DNA from: Paraglaciecola arctica
GTDB taxonomy: Bacteria > Pseudomonadota > Gammaproteobacteria > Enterobacterales > Alteromonadaceae
Assembly: GCA_003232445.1 (NCBI GenBank)
Contig: QIJM01000261.1
Location: forward strand, 1-6,927
Reading direction: 5' to 3'
Length of the DNA stretch: 6,927 nucleotides
Shown here: one piece after another, positions 1-5,991 of the stretch
Numbering within the stretch: position 1 is the first letter of the stretch
Layout of the letters: each line of letters begins with the position of its first letter
Position numbers and translations under genes: made by a program
The notes under the pieces: generated by a model
What the model was told of the DNA's origin: nothing
The model's input: the letters and a program-made list of their open reading frames with translations, nothing else
Database searches by the model: none

Positions 1-543
1 AGGCTGAATACCCAATACAGGTAATTTGGCAAAAGATGTGCTTTTAAACATTTTACTCGCCTCACGCCATGTACCGTCTAACATCACAAATAGAGGCGTT
101 TTACCTTGCTGGATATCTATTAAATCTTTAGGTGAGTCGATACATCTATCTGCCTCGGCATATTGTTGAGGAAATACCAAAATAGGTACATACCTTGGAT
201 TTTTTAGTAACTCGATTAATGCGGGATCGGGGGCGACTCTGTCCCACCTAAATGCATAGTTGTCGGGTATGACATCTGCGATGAGTTTGCCGGTATTGGT
301 TGGTTTGTAATATTCATTTTTATACATCACCAAACAAAAAGCGCTGTGACTGTTAATCGATGGGCGCTGTGCACAAATACATTTTTTTTCAGGGATTAAA
401 CAATTTTCGCAGCGTTTAACTTTATAACCTCTAGCCTTAAATTCCTTAGTCGATAGCGCTAGTTGCTGTTTGCGCAAAATGTGTACTGTATTGATATGTG
501 TCAAAAAAATCTCGTTAACAAATAGCGGTTTATATAATATCAT
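1..543 (-). CDS. tapT: DTW-domain tRNA-uridine aminocarboxypropyltransferase, TapT/YfiP type (3' end outside the window)
   Basis: This family transfers the 3-amino-3-carboxypropyl group of S-adenosylmethionine to a uridine (acp3U) in the variable loop of certain tRNAs; it acts in the cytoplasm. The frame is open from the ATG at 543 to the window edge (181 codons), so the C-terminus is missing. Seen in the translation: a cysteine cluster RCENCLIPEKKCIC (C-x2-C-x6-C-x-C), the segment KPTNTGKLIADVIPDN, the segment VPILVFPQQYAEAD, and the family signature LDGTWREASKM (the D-T-W motif), followed by a short LP motif. These match E. coli YfiP (TapT) as I remember it, in the same order. The start is unresolved. 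The ATG at 541-543 has no convincing Shine-Dalgarno. A TTG at 502-504 has GAG six bases upstream and would leave about 31 residues before the first cysteine, close to the E. coli protein. The function call is firm; the start is not. Confidence 0.93.
   Translation of the reverse strand, partial: MILYKPLFVNEIFLTHINTVHILRKQQLALSTKEFKARGYKVKRCENCLIPEKKCICAQRPSINSHSAFCLVMYKNEYYKPTNTGKLIADVIPDNYAFRWDRVAPDPALIELLKNPRYVPILVFPQQYAEADRCIDSPKDLIDIQQGKTPLFVMLDGTWREASKMFKSTSFAKLPVLGIQP
534..539 (-). promoter_or_regulatory. Possible -10 element for tapT
   Basis: On the minus strand this reads TATTAT, five of six matches to the sigma-70 -10 consensus. Transcription from it would begin about seven bases further on, after the ATG at 543 and before the TTG at 504, so it makes sense only if the TTG is the true start. 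No good -35 is seen at 16-18 bases spacing, and AT-rich DNA gives such matches by chance. Weak call. Confidence 0.2.
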
Positions 544-560
544 CGCTTTTTTTAGAGATT

Positions 561-720
561 TTAAATAGTTAAAGTATGAAACTTCAGGTTGATAAAGATA
601 CTCAGATTAGAGATATCCTTGACAAGATCTTCTGAATGCCAGCTCGCTCCATCCATTATCACCACAGCATGTCGTCCTTTCTCCGTGACTTGTGATATTT
701 GCTAGTTTACGAACGCTCTT
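561..720 (-). pseudogene. Degenerate fragment of an IS630-family transposase
   Basis: Read on the minus strand, this stretch encodes QISQVTEKGRHAVVIMDGAS followed by WHSEDLVKDISNLSI. That is the typical IS630-family DDE transposase core around the second catalytic aspartate (VVIMDGASWH), normally followed by a PPYSPELNPIE block carrying the catalytic glutamate. Here the frame has a stop (TAG at 702-704) just before QISQ. After NLSI it runs into unrelated residues and a stop at 561-563, so the PPYSPELNPIE block is lost. No start codon, no upstream part of the transposase and no terminal inverted repeats are recognised. It is a dead fragment, about 50 codons long, and it forms the DNA directly upstream of tapT. 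The family call rests on recalled motifs, not on a search. Confidence 0.75.
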
Positions 721-790
721 TGTTTCGCTCGGCTTGATTTTATTCACATGGCTTGATCAACAGCAGCAATTTTTCGGTATATCACTTTAG
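721..790. other. Non-coding gap with a GGCTTGAT direct repeat
   Basis: This short gap lies between the stop of the large membrane-protein gene and the IS630 fossil. It contains GGCTTGAT twice (731-738 and 750-757, 19 bases apart), the second copy overlapping the palindrome TTGATCAA (753-760). No hairpin with a T-run that would serve as an intrinsic terminator for the large gene is visible. The fossil's frame continues through part of this gap (an AVDQA stretch, then a stop), so it may also be transposon debris. Confidence 0.4.
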
Positions 791-3700
791 CTATTCCCTA
801 AATTGTCCTTTCAGCATACTAGCGCTATTGGTTAAACTGCCAATCGTACCTAATACGCCTGCTAAAGAAGCGGCGATGATAAAGATAGATTGGCCTGATG
901 TTAATGCTACACCGCCTATCACCAATACAATCAGCATACCCAGTGGTAAACGATAACTTTTCCAAATACCGGCTTCACCTTCTTGTACCAATTTACTCAG
1001 CGTTTCGGCTGTTTCGGCATGTAATACAAAATGCGCAAAACTTTTGTTTACTATTGCTAGATGATCGCTACGTACTTTGATCATGCCGTTGATGGCTAAG
1101 TGTTCGATCATTTCGGTATTACTTGGATTGAGATGATGTTGTTTGGCTAAGTTATACAAAGCAAGTTTTTCGGCACTAGAGCAGGATTCCCATTTAAAGC
1201 GATACAGCGCATCGGCGTGCAGCAAAATATAGTGGATGGTGGCCCATTCAGTGCTTTCGATAGTGCTATCCTCTCTTTGCCAAAAACGTGTAGGTTGAAC
1301 TTCAAAATCATCATTTTCTTGCTGAGAGCTTGCAGGCAGTTGCTCGGCCAAAAATCTTAGTTCTGGTACATTTTTCATTTCTTTGTATAAAAAGGTGGGG
1401 TCAATGTTGTGTACAAACTCGCTGGTAACTTTGACCGAAAAATCCATCAAACATTCAGCCCAAGACATATATTCAGCGTGCTCTAACGCTGAGTTAGACA
1501 TTTTAGCAAGAGGGTCTTTCATTTTGACTCTACGCAAGCTCATAAACCCTGAATAGATAGTAAAGCTGTGCAAATTCCCCGACATAGTTAAGGATTTTAT
1601 TTCCATGATCATGTCGAGTAAACACTGCCTAAACTCAACTTTTTCTAAACAGGTTTCTATATCCCATATTTTGACATTAAGCAGACCCGAATCATCATCG
1701 ATGCATAAGTCCATTTTTAAATTGGGTAAAAACGTATTGTTACTGCTAAACATTTGCAAACAAGGGCTGAGTTGAAATAAATGCTCAAAGCCCGGCAATA
1801 ACTCTTGTGCCCCGTTTGCCACTTTATTGTTGCCATGCACTTCTTGACTACGCAGTAGCAAGGCTATGCCAATGCCGGATAATTTATGACTATCTACCTG
1901 AATAATCAGTTGTTGGCTAGGTTGTTCGTGAGACATGTTAGACACTGATTGACATAGCTCTTCGATATGTTTTAAGAAACCGCTGGGGCAATAAATACGT
2001 GGCCATAACACTTTGCGGTTAAAGTAAAACCATATCCAGATTAACCCTGCTAAAACCAAAATTGAGAAAAATATAAGGTCGTACTCAGGATTTGTTTTTG
2101 ATATTTTGTTGTCTAGTTGATTGTCGTCTAACGTCGCATTTATTAGGTAGGTTTTCATCCATTTCCATAAGTAAGTTGAACCCACCAAAGTACTCATTTT
2201 AGGATAATCCTGCGGCTCGACTGAGGACAAATAATCTGCGCATTGTTTTAAATCTGTGTTTATTTCAGCATTTTTTGCCAACATGGTTTGTTGCCATTTT
2301 TTGTCCATTGGCAACAAGAAAAAAGGTGGAATACGTTGCTGAGTGACAGAATTTGGATAACGTTTTAAGGCCATTTGTGTGAGCTCGGCATATTCCTTGT
2401 TTATGCCATTACATACTTGTTGAGAATAATAAAACTGCAAACTTTTCAAAGGCATAGATGCGCTAAATTGCAAATAGGCAAAGTGCATCAATGCTACTAG
2501 CCATAAGCAGATAGAAAATAGTTTGGCACCTTTGTTAAATTTTCTAATTTCGATGCTGTTATCGCTATTTGGCACAAAACGTCGCACATATAACCGATAC
2601 AGCATTATCAGCAATACCGCCACACCCAATAGAGGAATGACCGGCGAGAATAACCAGTGTAAAACGCTATTAGGGAAGCTCATTTGCAACAATTGGCCAA
2701 TGTAAAATAAGCCGTAATTGGTGGTGAAAAGCGCGGTGCAAATTAACATTACCCGCTTGGTATCTAATTGATGAGGCAAACCAAGGTTTATTCGCACCCA
2801 CTTGGCCGATGTCCAGTGATCACCTATCTTGGCAAACAACAATATAAGCCCCAGCAGTAAACCAAACGTCACCAAAATGTAGATAAATTGATTGGTCATA
2901 AAACTATCAAGGCTGTCGTTGGGCGAAAACACTACCATTGCCCAGTTGTCGACTTTTGTAGGCGCTAAGGTATAACGTCCTGCTTCACCATGGTAAAAGC
3001 CGTTGATCTGATTGCCACCAAATTTTGGATGTTTATCTAACCCAGCTTTTATCCATTGACTTAGGTGTGATTCGCTGTGTCCTGCGTAAAACAAATTTTC
3101 TACTAAAGAACGGTCTTCATCACTGTGAAAAAGCACATCTCCGGTATTTCTGTCGACCACCATAAACACAAAATCAAATTGTGACGGAGGTGCTAAGCTG
3201 ACCGAGGGTAGAATAACATCAGCACCCAAAACATAACCTGCCACCGACATATCCACAGGCATATTTAAGTTAGGTTGATGCATGGGTACCGATATAGTGG
3301 TGCCCCGAGTACCATCATTGATATTCAGTAACCGCTGAATAAAAACATTGCGAAACACCACATCATTCATCGATTTGGATTCTTCAACTGAGGTTTGACG
3401 TTGATCCCCTGTTAATTTATCAGGCGTGATTGTCTTGTTAGAAAAATCTAATAACCAACCTCGATAGTCTCGTACCTTCTTAAAATACTCACGATGAGAC
3501 AGTGAAAATGCCTGTGGTTTTGAGTTTGACTCCTGAAAATAAATAGAGGGTAACTTGGCGTCACCTTTTTCATCTGTGGCAAACACGGTAAGGATTTTTT
3601 GTGCGGTATAAGGTTGAGGGGCATCTGAATCGTTTGGTTTTATGGCCTCTCGAGGGATATAGGTATTAAATATGTCATTTTCATGATCGAAATTGGCCGC

Positions 3701-5188
3701 TAACTCACCTGAGTAGAAACTGACCACTCCCAGTTGGTCAGTATCTTTTTGATAGGTGTCTTCGATTGCAGTCAGGATATCAGCTTGAGGTTGGGCATTC
3801 TTTGCCATTCGTTGGCTTTTGCTATCCACCCGGTAGGTAACATCAATAGAACTGGACCATTTCTCTAATTCGTAATCAGCTGTCAGGCGTGTATGCCACT
3901 GGTCACTCGCCATAATGTGGGGTAATGGCTTATCGATAGTGCAGTTAACGCAGTTAGATCTGTCTTCAGCCAACACATGCAACGCTTTATTGAATGCATC
4001 GACAGTTTTTTTGTATGACCATTTGGGGGTTTTGTTACTGGTATCGGTTTCGCTCACTGGGATTTCAAGTGGTTCTAGTGTTTTGAGCTGGGCAATAACG
4101 GTACTGTAAAACCCTCTATAAGATGAAACTTCATTGAACACTTCTTTCAAATCTTTTTCTAAGTTGTTTGCTAAGTCTTGTGCGTAGCTAAGGGCTTGTT
4201 GTTCTTTGTAAGACTGTAATCCACTTTTAGTCAGATAAGACAATATTAAAGATACCAACATAATATAAAAACAGTAGCTGGCAGACTGACTTAAGATCCG
4301 ATAAAACTTGGTGATGGAGTGGTTTTCAGGCAATAAAAATAGACGGATAAGCGCCCACATAAACAGTAGGCTAGTTAAGCTGACCACCAATATAGATATA
4401 TTCCAATGTCCGCTACCTTTGTTTTGTAACTCATGTTTTGGCAAGAGTCCGACTAAATAAAGGCGCTCAATCGGAGTGTCTGTTTTACCCTCAGAAGAGG
4501 TGACTGTGAGCGGTGTAGACAAAACAAATGGAAAAATGAAAATTCGAAAGTCACCATAAGATAGCTGCATATCTACATGGCTACTATATGTTGGTAAGGG
4601 TGCATCTTTTAGTGACTGGTCACTGATTTTTTTGGTGCTGAAATTCAGTGCAGATAGCTTGCTTTTTTGCATCAGTTGTTGATTAATACTTTTCATTTCG
4701 ACAATAGAAATGGTTTTCTCACCACCCGTATTGGCAACCACTTTACCTAGAGTATCGGCAAATAAATATTGGCTGAAACCCTCAGTGGTGACGGGTAACA
4801 AATCTTGTAAATCAATAGAGGCCTCAAAATTTTGATTGAGTATTGCTATTCGTTGCCCAATGAGTTGATATTTAAAGGTCTTTGTATTTAGGTTTTTCAG
4901 CGAAGATGACTGCCTAGAATAACTGGGTAGCAAAGACCGAATGGACACTTCACTTTCTTCTGATTGATGCATTCGGTCTAAGGAATTAAGGTTTTCGTTA
5001 AACTTGTTGGATGCTTCATACAAGACGCGATAAAAGTCGTGATTGATGGATGCACTGGACTGATTTAGCAAGCTGTAATACCCAAAACCCAAGATAACTA
5101 TGATAACGACCAGCAGGTAAACCCACGTTTTACTCTTTGGAGCTTGGGAGCGAATTGAGGTATTCTGTACTACTGTTTCGGTGGACAC
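791..5188 (-). CDS. Large polytopic membrane sensor protein with two Cache-like periplasmic regions and a degenerate NTPase-like cytoplasmic region
   Basis: Predicted inner-membrane sensor of 1465 residues; ligand and output unknown. Membrane segments by hydrophobicity: about 22-41, 264-286, 302-321, 767-787, 812-833, 843-868, 889-909, 1037-1057 and a C-terminal hairpin at 1414-1450. Flanking Lys/Arg put the N-terminus and residues 1058-1413 in the cytoplasm. Periplasmic loop 42-262 looks Cache-like (LFADTLGKVVANTG, then DFRIFIFPF). Loop 322-766 is a clearer Cache region with SHREYFKKVRDYRGW (564-578), VFMVVDRNTGDVLFHSDEDR (674-693) and DNWAMVVF (747-754). A third loop spans 910-1036. Residues 1058-1310 resemble a P-loop NTPase that lacks Walker A, and 1313-1402 resemble a winged helix. 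The start is GTG at 5186-5188: an in-frame stop lies just upstream and AGGGA sits seven bases before it. It is divergent from the DUF2750 gene, with no signalling partner in view. The architecture is firm; the role is inferred. Confidence 0.85.
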   Translation of the reverse strand: MSTETVVQNTSIRSQAPKSKTWVYLLVVIIVILGFGYYSLLNQSSASINHDFYRVLYEASNKFNENLNSLDRMHQSEESEVSIRSLLPSYSRQSSSLKNLNTKTFKYQLIGQRIAILNQNFEASIDLQDLLPVTTEGFSQYLFADTLGKVVANTGGEKTISIVEMKSINQQLMQKSKLSALNFSTKKISDQSLKDAPLPTYSSHVDMQLSYGDFRIFIFPFVLSTPLTVTSSEGKTDTPIERLYLVGLLPKHELQNKGSGHWNISILVVSLTSLLFMWALIRLFLLPENHSITKFYRILSQSASYCFYIMLVSLILSYLTKSGLQSYKEQQALSYAQDLANNLEKDLKEVFNEVSSYRGFYSTVIAQLKTLEPLEIPVSETDTSNKTPKWSYKKTVDAFNKALHVLAEDRSNCVNCTIDKPLPHIMASDQWHTRLTADYELEKWSSSIDVTYRVDSKSQRMAKNAQPQADILTAIEDTYQKDTDQLGVVSFYSGELAANFDHENDIFNTYIPREAIKPNDSDAPQPYTAQKILTVFATDEKGDAKLPSIYFQESNSKPQAFSLSHREYFKKVRDYRGWLLDFSNKTITPDKLTGDQRQTSVEESKSMNDVVFRNVFIQRLLNINDGTRGTTISVPMHQPNLNMPVDMSVAGYVLGADVILPSVSLAPPSQFDFVFMVVDRNTGDVLFHSDEDRSLVENLFYAGHSESHLSQWIKAGLDKHPKFGGNQINGFYHGEAGRYTLAPTKVDNWAMVVFSPNDSLDSFMTNQFIYILVTFGLLLGLILLFAKIGDHWTSAKWVRINLGLPHQLDTKRVMLICTALFTTNYGLFYIGQLLQMSFPNSVLHWLFSPVIPLLGVAVLLIMLYRLYVRRFVPNSDNSIEIRKFNKGAKLFSICLWLVALMHFAYLQFSASMPLKSLQFYYSQQVCNGINKEYAELTQMALKRYPNSVTQQRIPPFFLLPMDKKWQQTMLAKNAEINTDLKQCADYLSSVEPQDYPKMSTLVGSTYLWKWMKTYLINATLDDNQLDNKISKTNPEYDLIFFSILVLAGLIWIWFYFNRKVLWPRIYCPSGFLKHIEELCQSVSNMSHEQPSQQLIIQVDSHKLSGIGIALLLRSQEVHGNNKVANGAQELLPGFEHLFQLSPCLQMFSSNNTFLPNLKMDLCIDDDSGLLNVKIWDIETCLEKVEFRQCLLDMIMEIKSLTMSGNLHSFTIYSGFMSLRRVKMKDPLAKMSNSALEHAEYMSWAECLMDFSVKVTSEFVHNIDPTFLYKEMKNVPELRFLAEQLPASSQQENDDFEVQPTRFWQREDSTIESTEWATIHYILLHADALYRFKWESCSSAEKLALYNLAKQHHLNPSNTEMIEHLAINGMIKVRSDHLAIVNKSFAHFVLHAETAETLSKLVQEGEAGIWKSYRLPLGMLIVLVIGGVALTSGQSIFIIAASLAGVLGTIGSLTNSASMLKGQFRE

Positions 5189-5297
5189 ATTGGCTTCCCT
5201 GTTTATTTAAATTTAAGTAAGGTCGGAAACTGCCGAAAAATCAAACGTAAAGCTTAAAAAAACACATTTTATGGAAATAGAAAACTAGGATATTGAC
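5189..5297. promoter_or_regulatory. Divergent promoter region between the large sensor gene and the DUF2750 gene
   Basis: The 109 bases separate two divergent start codons, so promoters for both genes should lie here. The region is AT-rich. It contains the perfect 10-base palindrome TTAAATTTAA (5207-5216), close to the start of the sensor gene, and a small inverted repeat TCGG-N6-CCGA (5223-5236). No pair of good -35 and -10 boxes stands out on either strand, so no exact promoter is assigned. Confidence 0.45.
5196..5200 (-). promoter_or_regulatory. Ribosome binding site fixing the GTG start of the large sensor gene
   Basis: On the minus strand this reads AGGGA, seven bases before GTG at 5188. 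No ATG or TTG lies in frame between that GTG and the upstream in-frame TAA, so this site and the GTG decide the start. Confidence 0.7.
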
Positions 5298-5705
5298 ATG
5301 AATGAAATTTCAGCGAAAGATTTTCTTGCTCTGAGTAAAATGTTACCTGAGCAGCGTTTTGAATATGCATTGGCTCAAATGATCGAAAAGCAAAGCCTAT
5401 GGGGATTGTATGGCGAAAGTGGTTGGGTGATGCTCAAGGCGGATGAAGATGCCTGTATACCCGTTTGGCCGCATAAAGAATTTGCTGAGGCTTGGGTAAA
5501 AGATGAATTTCCTGATTGCCAACCTAAACAAATTGATTTTGTTGAATGGGTCGACATGTGGTTGCCGGGAATGAAAAACAACAAAACCTTAATATTGGTT
5601 TTCCCATTAGGTGACGACGAAGAAGGGATCATGCTTGAAGCTGAAGAAATGATCAGCTGTATTGAAGAGGATTTAAAACCCCTCGCGTCAAACGACCCTA
5701 GCTAA
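5298..5705 (+). CDS. DUF2750 family protein
   Basis: Small, acidic, probably cytoplasmic protein of 135 residues with no signal peptide or membrane segment. It has the DUF2750 layout as I know it: an N-terminal RFEYALAQMIEKQSLWGLYG stretch (residues 20-39), a GW pair, IPVWPHKEFAEAW, a FVEWVDMWLPGM block with the conserved W-LPG, and a hydrophobic LILVFPLGDDEEG strand, followed by an acidic helix. The function of the family is not known to me, and nothing here adds one. The ATG at 5298 has AGGA (5287-5290) seven bases upstream, a good Shine-Dalgarno. It is transcribed away from the large sensor gene and ends 36 bases before the stop of the oppositely oriented integrase fragment. The family call is confident; any functional link to the sensor is speculation. 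Confidence 0.88.
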   Translation: MNEISAKDFLALSKMLPEQRFEYALAQMIEKQSLWGLYGESGWVMLKADEDACIPVWPHKEFAEAWVKDEFPDCQPKQIDFVEWVDMWLPGMKNNKTLILVFPLGDDEEGIMLEAEEMISCIEEDLKPLASNDPS

Positions 5706-5741
5706 ATGTTTATATACCCATGCCACCTCAAAATGACGAAT

Positions 5742-5918
5742 TCAGCAGGAGTTTAAAAACGACCCTACCTCATTATCGCCCATTTGTGCAGGATGACGTT
5801 TTTGATGAAAACTGATAAAACGGTAAATCCAATGTATGTAACTTTCGATAGTCTTTTGGGCGTAATGCCGTTGATACATCAATTTTGAAATGTGAGTTAA
5901 AAAAGGTGATTTTCCCAT
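5742..5918 (-). pseudogene. Truncated integron-type tyrosine recombinase (IntI N-terminus)
   Basis: The minus strand encodes 58 residues beginning MGKSPFLTHISKLMYQRHYA and continuing QKTIESYIHWIYRFISFHQK, then RHPAQMGDNEVGSFL, ending NSC and TGA. This is the SAM-like N-terminal, core-binding domain of integron integrases; the Y-x-HW-x-x-FI-x-FH-x-x-RHP and MG-x-x-EV-x-x-FL pattern is shared with IntI1 and the Vibrio cholerae IntIA as I recall them. A complete IntI is about 320 residues, so the whole catalytic domain with its R, H, R and Y residues is absent. The native start is probably the ATG at 5916-5918, with AAGGG (5925-5929) six bases before it. The frame can be read further upstream to an ATG at 5961-5963, but those codons come from the end of the neighbouring insertion sequence. 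It cannot be a working recombinase. Confidence 0.8.
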
Positions 5919-5952
5919 GTTATTCCCTTGCATATGAGCTGTATTTATATAA

Positions 5953-5975
5953 GGGGTATCCACTTAGCTCCACCC
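5953..5975 (+). repeat. Putative left terminal inverted repeat of the IS1595-family element
   Basis: The segment starts GGGGTATCCACTTAGC and lies between AT-rich flanking DNA and the transposase start. Its inner limit is estimated, because the partner repeat at the right end is not in the window. Confidence 0.5.
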
Positions 5976-5991
5976 ATGTCAATATGTAGTG

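Noticed and set aside
753..1080. Two short plus-strand open frames (753-956 and 898-1080) opposite the 3' end of the large gene
   Set aside because: They lie antisense within or across the end of a clearly coding gene, show no known motif and have no convincing ribosome binding site.
2523..2705. Plus-strand open frame of 60 codons inside the large gene
   Set aside because: Antisense shadow of the membrane-segment region of the real gene; no homology recognised.
3915..4109. Plus-strand open frame of 64 codons inside the large gene
   Set aside because: Antisense shadow; hydrophobic only because of the complementary codons of the real frame.
5223..5236. TCGG-N6-CCGA inverted repeat as a terminator or operator
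   Set aside because: A four-base stem is too short to call a terminator, and there is no second copy to support an operator.
5375..5632. Minus-strand open frame of 85 codons opposite the DUF2750 gene
   Set aside because: The plus frame has a family match and a ribosome binding site; this one has neither.
5700..5760. Possible attC or attI site next to the integrase stub
   Set aside because: No core-site pair of the GTTRRRY / RYYYAAC type could be found, and the stretch is on the wrong side of the integrase for attI.
5919..5963. Upstream extension of the integrase fragment to the ATG at 5961-5963
   Set aside because: These 15 codons run into the IS1595 left end, while the ATG at 5916-5918 has its own Shine-Dalgarno and fits the IntI N-terminus.
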